Of a stretch of 64,000 bases of DNA, positions 32,216 through 43,132 are shown piece after piece (positions within the stretch are counted from its first letter, which is position 1; the number at the start of each line of letters is the position of its first letter). Below the pieces are notes generated by a model that was not told the DNA's origin, made no database searches, and saw nothing but the letters and a program-made list of their open reading frames with translations. Position numbers and translations under genes: made by a program. Origin of the DNA: Fistularia commersonii (taxonomy: Eukaryota; Chordata; Actinopteri; Syngnathiformes; Fistulariidae); contig JBBMNZ010000041.1 in NCBI GenBank assembly GCA_037954325.1, positions 1-64,000 of the forward strand. The letters are read 5' to 3'.

Positions 32216-32640
32216 GGTGTACAAGACAGTGGTTAGACCAGCGATGATGTATGGACTAGAAACTGTTACAATGACAAAAAGACAGCAGGCAGAACTAGAG
32301 GTTGCAGATATGAAGATGTTGAGGTTCTCTTACGGAGTGACCAGGATTGATAGGATCAGGAATGAGTATCAGAGGAACAGCACATGTTCGATGTTTTGGA
32401 GAGAAGGTCAGAGAAGCCAGACTGAGATGGTTCGGTCATGTACAGAGGAGGGATAGAGAATATATTGGTAGACGGATGCTGGAATTGGAGCTGCAAGGCA
32501 AGAGGTCTCGAGGAAGACCAAAGAGAGGATTTATGGACGTGGTGAGAGAGGATATGAAGGTAGTTGGTGTGAGAGAGGAGGATACGGAGAATAGGGTTAG
32601 ATGGAGAAAGTTGACTCGCTGTGGCCACACCTGACGGGAA
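32216..32640 (+). pseudogene. RTE LINE 3' end fragment (right arm)
   Basis: Plus-strand equivalent of 19896-20329: VYKTVVRPAMMYGLETV, a frame change near 32370, then LRWFGHVQRRDREYIGRRML to TRCGHT and the tail. It carries CGA (Arg) at the position that is TGA in the LINE at 25418. Confidence 0.85.
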
Positions 32641-32649
32641 AAGACAAAA

Positions 32650-32734
32650 GAAGAAGAAGAAGAAGAAGAAGAAGAAGAAGAAGAAGAAGAAGGAGAAGAA
32701 GAAGAAGAAGAAGAAGAAGAAGAAGAAGAAGAAG

Positions 32735-32764
<30 letters not shown>
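32650..32764. repeat. (GAA)n microsatellite from RTE tail
   Basis: About 115 bp of GAA with one GGA interruption, mirror of 19746-19895 and shorter by about 35 bp. Confidence 0.95.
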
Positions 32765-32769
<5 letters not shown>

Positions 32770-33290
32770 AAGAGAGGTTGGGGGGGAAGCAAACCTTCTC
32801 CACGGCTCTAAACTCGTTCGTCGCCGCTACTCGGGGAACACCGGATGGCTTTCTCCCTCCGCTTCCTTACATTTTATGTCCGCTAGATGGCGGCATCCGA
32901 CTGTGCACAGCGCTTGGAGCTCCAGCAGGTGATCTGGCCGCTGTGTATGAGAGGAATAAACGAGTGGGGCCGTGAGTGCAATAAATCCCCCTCCACTTCT
33001 TACATGGATGTTATCACCCTGTTACTGTATTTTAACGATACCGCTGTGTTTTCCACCTCAATGTTAAGCCGATTTTTAAACATTAAAAACCAAATTGCTC
33101 GATTCAGTGACACCGAGGCCCTGAGTGGAGGACTTATGGAGTTGACTCCTCCGCTTATTCATAAGTGCATGTCTGGTGCTCCCGGAGCTTCACGCCGACG
33201 TCAAGGGGATCCGTGTCCGAAGAAGGTGCACCTTGGCCGGTCTGCGGGATCCTGTTGACCGGAAGCTGAGACTGGCCCTTGGAAATAAAA
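32765..33290 (+). other. C element, sense copy with intact 123-codon frame
   Basis: The frame 32887-33258 starts ATGGCGGCATCC and reads CAQRLELQQVIWPLCMRG, then a middle part with YMDVITLLLYFND, then a P-module-like end (MSGAPGASRRRQGDPCPKK), stopping at TGA. I recognise no family. No signal peptide or transmembrane segment stands out beyond a short hydrophobic stretch (VITLLLYF). It is intact in three of four copies, but these are recent duplicates, so this is not evidence of selection. Confidence 0.45.
32880..32894 (+). promoter_or_regulatory. CTCF-like motif in C element
   Basis: CCGCTAGATGGCGGC on the plus strand, opposite in orientation to the three copies at 19616, 21895 and 23564. Confidence 0.4.
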
Positions 33291-33496
33291 CGGAAAATAA
33301 TTGAGAGCATATTTCTCAGTTAACAACGCCCCCACTTGCTCTCATATTATTGGTATCTTTGCCCATTTACATCAAAATAAAATACTCATGACCCAAACAA
33401 CAAACAACAACTTTGAAAAATTCAACAACTTAAACTGTGATGCAGGCTTTGTCATAACATGTGCCGGCATCTCTTGTGTTGGACAATACTGTAGGG
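33291..33496 (-). mobile_element. Copia-2 tail (right arm)
   Basis: Reverse complement of 19014-19232, with the possible LTR start and polypurine tract (CGCCCCCACTTGC on the plus strand). Confidence 0.45.
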
Positions 33497-34275
33497 CTAC
33501 CTTTTCACATATTTTCTTTGTGACATCTTAACACACTCTTCTGACTGACATATTTTCTGGGTATTGATTTTGATCACTTTGCCCATGTCCTTCATTTTAA
33601 ATCTAGCTGTAAGCATGATTTTCACCTCTTTCATTACTTCCTCATCACTCGCAGCTATGATTAAATCATCTACCCATATTATGATGATGACCTTGTCATT
33701 TTGGTTTTCTTTGACATAAACACAATGATCTGCTTCATTCTGAATAAAGTCATTGTCAATCAAGTAAGAATGGAGCATCAGATCCCAATGACGACCGGCT
33801 TGTTCAGGGACGTATAGTGACTTTTTAAGTTTACACACCAGCTTCTGTTTTTTATTTGTCACTTCATACCCTTCTGGTTGTTCTACACAGAGCTCACAAT
33901 CTATGGGTGTATGAAGATAGGCTGTCTTTACATCCATTTGGTGTAAGAACAAATTTTCCGGAACTGATTTCTGCATAAACACCCTCACACTTGTCATATT
34001 TGCTGTTGGAGAAAATGTTTCCTCGAAATCCGTGCCATACTTTTGACTGTAGCCCTTAGCAACATACCGAGCTTTATATTTGTTTGTGCCATCTTCATTT
34101 CTTTTTAGCGCATACGCCCCCCACCCCCCACCCCCACCCCCACTGCACACTTGCCTTGGGGTAGCTGTGTTAGGGTAAAAGTGTTCTTCTCTCTCAATGA
34201 CTCCATCTCTTCGTCCATAGATTTCATCCACTTGTCAGCATTGAGGGAACTCCTTGCCTCTTTAAATGTCTAACT
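33497..34275 (-). pseudogene. Copia-2 RT fragment (right arm, V-D-D part)
   Basis: Minus-strand equivalent of 18240-19013: KARYVAKGYSQKYG, QMDVKTAYLH, WVDDLIIAAS and the stop after QRKYVKR. One Ala-to-Thr change after TAYLH and the C-terminal Glu-to-Lys separate it from unit 1. Confidence 0.85.
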
Positions 34276-34276
34276 G

Positions 34277-34324
<48 letters not shown>
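34276..34324. repeat. (ATC)n microsatellite
   Basis: Mirror copy of the (GAT)n tract at 18177-18233, slightly shorter. Confidence 0.95.
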
Positions 34325-34326
<2 letters not shown>

Positions 34327-34578
34327 GGTCTGAGCTCATCTCTTTCTGGGTTTGTTGCTCTGGAGATGGGTTCGACACAAATTTTAGCAGTCTGTTTTAG
34401 TACTCTTTCACTATTTGGATAATATACAAAATAAGCTGGACTATTTTTGTCATATCCAATGAAAACTCCCTTCTCACCTCTTGAGTCAAGTTTCTTTTTG
34501 TTGTGCTTGTATGCATAGCACACAGCACCAAACTTTTGCATTTGTGACACATTTGGTATCTTTCCCGTCAAGCCGAAA
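34325..34578 (-). pseudogene. Copia-2 integrase C-terminal fragment (right arm)
   Basis: Minus-strand equivalent of 17930-18176 (LTGKIPNVSQMQKFG, GEKGVFIGYDKNSPAYF). Confidence 0.83.
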
Positions 34579-34660
34579 CGCCCCCCCCCCACCACCACCA
34601 CCACCACACACACATTAGCTCCTCCATTCATTCACATGTACACGCCGGCTGCTCCGGGAG
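34579..34660. repeat. Truncated B-type module
   Basis: C-run, (CAC)n and the first about 50 bp of a B-type P module, cut within GCTGCTCCGGGAG, where an L1 piece starts. This is one side of the extra 380-bp segment of the right arm. Confidence 0.75.
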
Positions 34661-34775
34661 AATGTTTTAATTTTTTCAACACTTATTGGGACTTGATGTT
34701 CATTTTTCAAAACTAAGGTTGTGTCATCTGCCAGCTGGCTAATAACAATTTCTGTCCCCAACATTATTTCTGTCC

Positions 34776-34777
<2 letters not shown>
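34661..34777 (-). pseudogene. Small L1 ORF2 fragment at RT active-site region
   Basis: About 117 bp matching the 5'-most part of L1a-d (VISQLADDTTLVLKNEHQVP, ISVEKIKTF), with a Leu-to-Gln change before the ADD box. It again adjoins a (CA)n tract on its 5' side. Confidence 0.8.
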
Positions 34778-34834
<57 letters not shown>

Positions 34835-34848
34835 ACACACACACACAC
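34778..34848. repeat. (CA)n microsatellite
   Basis: About 70 bp of CA at the 5' side of the small L1 fragment. Confidence 0.95.
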
Positions 34849-35311
34849 GCCTTAATTCCACTCTTTTATATACGCATGTCTGGAGTTCCGGGAGCTCGTT
34901 CTCAACGTTCTGGGGATAATCATAGCTGTGCTGATAGCATTAGCCGAAACGCCCCCCGCCCCCCACACCACCACCACCACCACCACCACCCCCCACACAC
35001 ACATTAGCTCCTCCATTCATTCACATGTACACGCCGGCTGCTCCGGGAGCTCCACGCCGACGTTTCGGGGATCGATGTCCGGAGAAGGTGCACCATTGCC
35101 GGCCTGCGGTATCCTGTAGACCCCCCCCCCTCCATACACACATGCAATACGCCTTGAAACGCATCGCTCGCACCGACGCGGGGAATCCTTTACCCTACTT
35201 CCACAACAACGGCGAGAATCACATTGCGTCGGCCGCCGTGAGGAAGGGGGGGGGGGGGGACATTAAGGGGGGGAGAGAGAGAGACATGGAGATTTTCTCA
35301 GCCTCTCATTC
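34849..35311. repeat. Core variant and complete B-type module
   Basis: Equivalent to 9910-10376, with the P module at about 35005-35125 and a G-run at about 35246-35258. Confidence 0.8.
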
Positions 35312-35851
35312 TTTTTTTTTTTTTTTTTAATTGAACATAAATAGTACACACAAATATACAAATGTACAAATAAACATGGCAAGGTAGAACTGAAGGTCAA
35401 TGAAACAACCAGGCATGAGGAAGCAATGGACATAAGGACATTCGTTCTGTATGTAATCAGAAGTTAATAGTGTTAACGGTTTGTGAGAAATTTACAATGC
35501 TAGACAAAAAAAGAAATTAAAAGGAAATAATTAAATCAATAGATAGACAAAATAAAAAATTAAAACGAAAAAAGATTGCAAGGGGAATACAACATGTAAT
35601 TAAGTTGGCGATTCACAAGGAATCTCGGACATCAAACTGTATATTTTTTGTTGTTTATATATAAACATATACAAAACAAACATATGTTGTTTGTTGTTGT
35701 TTATTTTTGGAATATATTGAGGAATATTTGTTGGAAAGGAGTCACAATCGCTTTTTGATAATGTCGAAGTGTATAGGTGGCTATAGAATTTAAAGATTTC
35801 TGTGGAAATTATAGCCTCATCTGTAATTTCCTTGTTGTTAAGACGGGCTTC
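35312..35851 (-). mobile_element. Internally deleted L1 fragment with poly(A) end
   Basis: T-run at 35312-35328 (A-tail on the minus strand), 3' UTR with the uninterrupted site ATAAGGACATTCG at 35432-35444, then the pre-RT coding piece (KFYSHLYTS) to about 35848, where satellite begins. Confidence 0.72.
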
Positions 35852-36455
35852 CGCTTCACTCCGCTCCTCCGCTCCTCCGCTCTTCCGCTCCGGGCCCTGG
35901 AACTCCCGATCTGCGGGACTTCGGTGAATTCCGGGCCAGTCTTCTGCTCTTCTGCTCTCCTCCGCTTCTTCGCTCCCCCGCTTTGGACCCTGGAACTCCC
36001 GAACCGGGCCGGGCTTCTGCCCTCCGCCTCTCCTCTGCTCATCCGCTCCAGGCCCTGGCACTCCCTGTCATCCAGTCATTCGCATGTGCGTGCCCGGAAG
36101 TCCGGGAGCTCCACTCAAACGTCCGGGGGATAAGGGTAAGGGGTCCTGCTCCCCCCCCCCCTCGCCGCCTCTGAGAAGAGAAACATCTCCTCCGCTCCTC
36201 CGCTTCTCAGCTCCTCCGCTCCTCCGCTGCGGAACCAGGTACTACCGATCCGCCAGACTCAGGTGAATTGCGGACAGGGCTTTTGCTGTCCTCCGCTCCT
36301 CCGCTTTGGGCCCTGGAACTCCCAAACCGCTGGACATAAGCGAATCAAGGCCGGGCATCTGCCCTCCTCCGCTCCTCAGCTCATCCGCTCGTGGCCCTGG
36401 TACTCCCAGTCCGCGGGAACCCCCCCCCCCCACCCACCCACCAAAACAAACTCTC
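35852..36455. repeat. Bridge block: satellite variants plus D-type P module
   Basis: Same order as 6561-7083 and 28059-28672; D-type module at about 36065-36165. Confidence 0.85.
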
Positions 36456-36469
36456 ACACACACATAAAC

Positions 36470-36537
<68 letters not shown>

Positions 36538-36538
36538 C

Positions 36539-36599
<61 letters not shown>
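36456..36599. repeat. (CA)n compound microsatellite
   Basis: About 144 bp of CA with one CAGCAA interruption. Confidence 0.96.
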
Positions 36600-36601
<2 letters not shown>

Positions 36602-37070
36602 GAACTCATCATAGCTGTGCTAATAGCATTGGCCGAAACGTATCCACAACAAAACAAACATTAGCTCATCCACTCATTCACATATGTGTGTGCCCAGAGG
36701 TACGGGAGCTCCAGTCATACGTCCGGGTGATCTATGTCCGGAGAAGGCTCACATTGGCCGGTCTAAGGGGTCCTGCTGCCCCCAAGCTTCCCGCCTTTGA
36801 GAAGAGAAACATAACTCCGCTCCTCCGCTCCTCCGCTTCTCAACTCCTCTGCTCCTCCGCTATGGGCCCTGGTACTCCCGATCCTCCGAACTCAGGCGAA
36901 TAGCGTGACGTGCTTCTGCTCTCCTATAAGCCCCTACACACTTCAAACACGGCTGTTATCACCCTGTTACTGCATTGCAATGACACCCATTTGCTTTCGA
37001 TCTCAGTGTCTGCCACCGTAAGGAAAAAGCGGGGGGACGGGGGGGGGTGACGGGAGACACAAGGGCATTC
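36600..37070. repeat. Core and P module, C-element relic, G-run
   Basis: Near-duplicate of 7239-7720 and 28811-29250. Confidence 0.75.
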
Positions 37071-37648
37071 GTTCTGTATGTAATCAGAAGTTAATAGTGT
37101 TAACGGTTTGCGAGAAATTTTTAATGCTGGACAAAAACAGAAAATTAAAAGGAAATAATTAAATGAATAGATAGAAAAATAAAATTAAAAACTAAAAAAA
37201 AAATTGCAAGGGGAATACAACATGTAATTAAGTTGGCCGTTCACAAGGAATCTCAGACATCAAACTGTTTTTAATTGAACATAAATAGTACACACAAATA
37301 TACAAATGTACAAATAAACATGGCAAGGTAGAACTGAATGTCAATGAAACAACCAGGGATGAGGAAGCAACGGACATAAGGACATTTGTTCTGTATGTAA
37401 TCAGAAGTTAATAGTGTTAACGGTTTGTGAGAAATTTACAGTGCTAGACAAAAAAAAGAAATTAAAAGGAAATAATTAAATCAATAGATAGACAAATAAA
37501 AAATTAAAACGAAAAAAAAAATTGCAAGGGGAATATAACATGTAATTAAGTTGTTGTTTTTTTTTTTCCAAAAAAAAGGAATCTCAGACATGGGTAACTG
37601 TATATTTTTTAGTTTTTGGATTTTTCCATAAGTTTTAAGGATTTTTTT
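37071..37648 (-). mobile_element. L1 3' UTR modules
   Basis: Near-duplicate of 7721-8290 and 29251-29838. Confidence 0.7.
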
Positions 37649-39193
37649 TTATAATTCAAAATCGTTTATGAAGAAATTAAAATTTGGGGAGCATTTTTGC
37701 ATTCTGTTTTTGTGAATGAAGAACTTGGCCAGGCCTAAAAGAACATTGACATAGAGTTCATCTGTTATGTTGCTTATAAGTAAACCAAATGTGATATCAT
37801 CTTTTGAGAGGGAAACTGGTGATGATGGAATGAGAATGAGAAAAAATATATGGTCAGTGGTTTCAATGTTGTCTTCACAAAATGTACAAATATTATCTTC
37901 AAAAGTAAAGCGTACCCGCAATAATTCCTTAGATGGGTAGATGTCATTCATAATTTAGAAGTGGGTCTCTTTTTGCCTTGGGGGGTATGGGTAGAGTCAG
38001 ACACATAGTTCGCAGCGTGGCAATCGATTCCTTATCAAATTTATTTCAAATATTATTTTTGTTTTGACGTCCAGGGAATAAGTTTCCTGTGAAACATGTC
38101 CTAATAAAGGAGTTGCTGCACTTTCTGTCCAGAATTGAGATTCCCTGGAGTGATAGTCGGGGTAACTGTAGTTGTACGGTTCGGTGCGTCATTATATTTT
38201 TGGTCAGGAATACAAATTGTCGAGGCAGTGCGTTTCATAACGTTATCAACTCTAATATGGGAGGCTTAAATCTGTGTGTAGTACAGAACTGTTCATAGTC
38301 TAGAGGACTGCCATTGTCATCCATCAAGTCAATTCTTGACCATATACCTTTCTCAAAGCATTCCTTGTAAAACAGAGGTTTGTTGCCACGCAGTACATAT
38401 CTATTGTTCCAAATTATTGTACTGTGTGGTGAGAAATTGTGTACATATATCATTTTCCAGTATAATAGTATTTGTTTATGGAACTCTGAAAATTGGACAG
38501 GAATCTTGTTGATATCCAAGTCAGAGATAAGCACAAGACTTAGGCCACCGACTTTGTTGAATAAGTAGTTTGGAGTACAATACCAGAAAAAATGATGATG
38601 TTTGATCCAGGATTTCAACCAGTTCACCTTCAATGTCCCATTCAGGCAGTCCAACTCTATCACTTTCAGCCCTCCCTCACTTGTTTCTTTCCCCATATGT
38701 GATTTTTTTAGATGGTGTGGTCTGTTCCTCCAGATAAAGTTGAAATTTATTTGGTTAATAGATTTTATGAGTTGATTTGGAGCAGCATTGGAATACACTG
38801 GGTATATACATCTGGATAAACATTCCATTTTAGTCAAATATATCGGGCCTAATATTGATAAATCTCTTTGGAGCCATATATTCAATTTTGCTTTACTTTG
38901 ATTCAGTTTAGATTCAATGTTCCTGGATTGATTTAACTTTTGGTCCTCAGATAGGAAAATGCTCAAGTATTTTATTTCTGATTTGATAGGAACATTGCTG
39001 ATTTCCTTTAGTGGTGAGTCATGCAGCGCAAGAATTTTGCATTTCTTTAAGTTTTATGACAATCCTGAAGCCTTGGAGAATGTTTTAATTTTTTCAACGC
39101 TTATTGGGACTTGATGTTCATTTTTCAAAACTAAGGTTGTGTCATCTGCCAGCAGGCTAATAACAATTTCTGTCCCCGACATTATTTCTGTCC

Positions 39194-39198
<5 letters not shown>
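37649..39198 (-). pseudogene. L1/Tx1-type ORF2 C-terminal remnant (L1c), further broken
   Basis: Same truncated region as L1a and L1b, with two additional stops: TAA just after KASGLS (about 39054) and TGA after ELITL (38235). The zinc-type motif part is at 37649-37951. The shared NKVGGLSLVL variant groups it with L1b. Most degraded of the four copies. Confidence 0.82.
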
Positions 39199-39292
<94 letters not shown>

Positions 39293-39303
39293 ACTCACAC
39301 ACA
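39199..39303. repeat. (CA)n microsatellite at L1c 5' breakpoint
   Basis: About 105 bp of CA with CAGA and CACT interruptions. Confidence 0.96.
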
Positions 39304-39620
39304 CCTTAATTCCACTCTTTTATATACGCATGTCTGGAGTTCCGGGAGCTCGTTCTCAACGTTCTGGGGATAATCATAGCTGTGCTGATAGCATTAGCCG
39401 AAACGCCCCCCCCCCCCCCCCCCACCACCACCACCACCACCACCCCCCACACACACATTAGCTCCTCCATTCATTCACATGTACACGCCGGCTGCTCCGG
39501 GAGGTCCATGCCGACGTTTCGGGGATCGATGTCCGGAGAAGGTGCACCATTGCCGGTCCGCGGTGTCCTGTAGACCCCCCCCTCCATACACACATGCAAT
39601 ACGCCTTGAAACGCATCGCT
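39304..39620. repeat. Core variant and B-type P module, truncated
   Basis: Equivalent to 9910-10225; it is cut within CGCATCGCTCGCACCG and joined to a P-module piece of array A3 (GCGTCCTACTGCCC). Confidence 0.8.
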
Positions 39621-42600
39621 CGCACCGGCGTCCTACTGCCCCTAAACTTCCCATCCTCTGCCATTGAGAAGAGAAACATTACCTCCGCTCCTCCATTCCT
39701 CCGCTTCTCCGCTCCACCGCTCCTCCGCTCCTCCGCTCCTCCGCGATGGGCCCTGGTACCCCCTCCCACCTAAACAAACTCTCACACATACACACACGAA
39801 CACACTCACACAGACACAAAAACAAACACACACACACACACACACACACAGACACCTTAACTCATCTTAGCTGTGCTAATAGCATTAGCCGAAACGCATC
39901 CACAACCAAACAAACATTAGCTCATCCACTCATTCACATGTGTGTGCCCAATGGTCCGGCAGCTCCAATCATACTACCGGGTGATCTATGTCCGGAGAAT
40001 GCTCACATTAGCCCGTCTAAGGGGTTCTTCTGCCCCCAAGCTTCCCCGCCTCTGAGAGAAGAAACATTACCTCCGCTCCTCTGCTCCTCCGCTTCTCAGC
40101 TCCACCGCTCCTCCGCGATGGGCCCTGGTACTCCCCCCCCTCCCCCCCACCTAAACAAACTCTCACACAAAATCACTCACACACACACAAAAACACACAA
40201 ACACACACACACACACATACACACACACCTGAACTTATCATAGCTGTGCTAATAGCATTAGCCGAAACGCATTCACAACCAAACAAACATTAGCTAAACC
40301 ACTCATTCACATGTGTGTGCCCAATGGTACTCCCTGTCCACGACCCCCCCCCCCACCAAAAGAGCCTCTCACACACACACACACACACAAAGACACTCAC
40401 ACACACACAGACACACACATAATCACATACACATACCTTAAGTCTTCATAGCTGTGCTAATAGCTTTAGCCGAAACGCATCCACAACCAAACAAACATTA
40501 GCTCATCCACTCATTCACATGTGTGTGCCCTGGTACTCCGTGTCCGCGACCCCCCCCCCACCAAAACAAACTATCACACACATACACAAAGACACTCACA
40601 CACACACACACACTGACACACATACACACATTAAGTCATCATAGCTGTGCTAGTAGCATTAGCCGAACGCATCCACAACCAAACAAACATTAGCTCATCC
40701 ACTCATTCACATGTGTGTGCCCAATGGTCCGCTTCTCCGCTCCACCGCTCCTCCACTATGGGCCCTGGTACTCCCGATCCGCCGGACTCAGGAGAATTAA
40801 GAATAAGAATCAGAACAACTTTATTAATCCCGAAGGAAATTGCAGTGCCAGAGTTACAGAAAATATAACAGTAATAAATAATAAAAGAAAGGCAGAATTA
40901 TAAATAAAAATAAACTATAAACTATAAAGTGTTTCAGTGAAACTATAGTGTCTTAGTAAGCACTGATAAAACTATAAGTGTCTTAGTAACAAGTGAGGTA
41001 AGGAGTGCGCAATAGTATGATAGAAGGGAACATTATAGTGTAACTGTTATGAGATGAGATGAAATATTGCACAATGTAGCTGTTATGAGATGAAATATTG
41101 CACAGTTTCTGAATATTGCACAGAAATGAGATATTGCACATTTTTGTTTGTTTTTAAGTTAAAGATAGGTTTTTATGGTTGCCGGCGGCTGAATGGGACG
41201 TGCTTCTGCCCTCCATCCGCTCCACAGCTCATCCGCTCCAGGCCCAGCTACCCCCTGTCCGCGCCCCCCCCCCCACCTAAACAAACTGTCACACACATAT
41301 ACACAATCGCACACACAAACACACACACACACACACACAAGAACACACAAACACACAAGAACACACAAACACACAAACACACACACACACACACACACCT
41401 TAAGTCATCATACCTGTGCTAATAGCTCCCAAGCTTCCCCGCCTCTGAGAGGAGAAACAATACCTCCGCTACTCCGCTTCTCAGCTCCACCGCTCCTCCG
41501 CTGTGGGCCCTGGTAACCCCCCCACCTAAACACACTCACACACACACAAAAACACACACAAACACACACACAAACACACCTTAACTCATCATAGCTGTGC
41601 TAATAGCATTAGCCGAAACGCATCCACTACCAAACAAACATTAGCTCATCCACTCATTCACATGTGTGTGCCCAATGGTCCGGGAGCTCCAATCATACGT
41701 CCGGGGGATCTATGTCCGGAGAATGTGAGCATTAGCCCGTCTAAGGGGTTCTTCTGCCCCCAAGCTTCCCCGCCTCTGAGAGAAGAAACATTACCTTCGC
41801 TCCTCTGCTCCTCCGCTTCTCCGCTTCTCAGCTCCACCGCTCCTCCGCTATGGGCCCTAGTACTCCCCACCCCCCCCCCCCCCACCTAAACAAACTCTCA
41901 CACAAAATCACTCACACACACACAAAAACACACAAACACACACACACACACATACACACACACCTTAACTCATCATAGCTGTGCTAATAGCTTTAGCCGA
42001 AACGCATCCACAACCAAACAAACATTAGCTCATCCACTCATTCACATGTGTGTGCCCTGGTACTCCGTGTCCGCGACCCCCCCCCCACCAAAACAAACTA
42101 TCACACACATACACAAAGACACTCACACACACACACACACACTGACACACATACACACATTAAGTCATCATAGTTGTGCTAATAGCATTAGCCGAAATGC
42201 ATCCACAACCAAACAAACATTAGCTCATCCACTCATTCACATGTGTGTGCCCAATGGTTCGCTTCTCCGCTCCACCGCTCCTCCGCTCCTCCGCTATGGG
42301 CCCTGGTACTCCCGATCCGCCGGACTCAGGAAAATTATGGGACGTGCCTTTGCCCTCCATCCGCTCCACAGCTCATCCGCTCCAGGCCCAGCTACCCCCT
42401 GTCCGCGCCCCCCCCCCCACCTAAACAAATTGTCACACACATATACACAAACGCACACACAAACACACACACACACACACACACAAGAACACACAACACA
42501 CAAACACACAAACACACACACACACACACACACCTTAAGTCATCATAGCTGTGCTAATAGCTCCCAAGATTCCCCGCCTCTGAGAGGAGAAACAATACCT

Positions 42601-43099
42601 CCGCTACTCCGCTCCTCCGCTTCTCAGATCCACCGCTCCTCGGCTATGGGCCCTGGTACCCCCCCCCCCACCTAAACACACTCACTCACACACAAAAACA
42701 CACAAACACACACACGCACACACACACACATACACAAACACACCTTAACTCATCATAGCTGTGCTAATAGCATTAGCCGAAACGCATCCACTACCAAACA
42801 AACATTAGCTCATCCACTCATTCACATGTGTGTGCCCAATGGTCCGGGAGCTCCAATCATACGTCTGGGGGATCTATATCTGGAGAAGGCTCACAGTGGC
42901 TGGTCTAGAGCGTCTTACTGCCCCCAAACTTCCCATCCTCTGCCTTTGAGAAGAGAAAAATGACCTCCGCTCCTCCATTCCTCCGCTTCTCCGCTCCACC
43001 GCTCTTCCGCGATGGGCCTTGGTACCTCCCCCCCACCTAAACAAACTCTCACACACACACACATGACCACCCTCACACAGACACAAAAACAAACAAACA

Positions 43100-43132
<33 letters not shown>

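Larger units (their letters stand above)
31651..35439. repeat. Right arm of long inverted duplication
   Basis: Reverse complement of 17449-20890 in the same module order, about 3.8 kb because of an extra segment at 34661-35040. The outer end falls at ATAAGGAC, the base next to the copia 5' LTR in the left arm; here the L1 sequence continues uninterrupted (ATTCGTTCTG). Confidence 0.85.
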
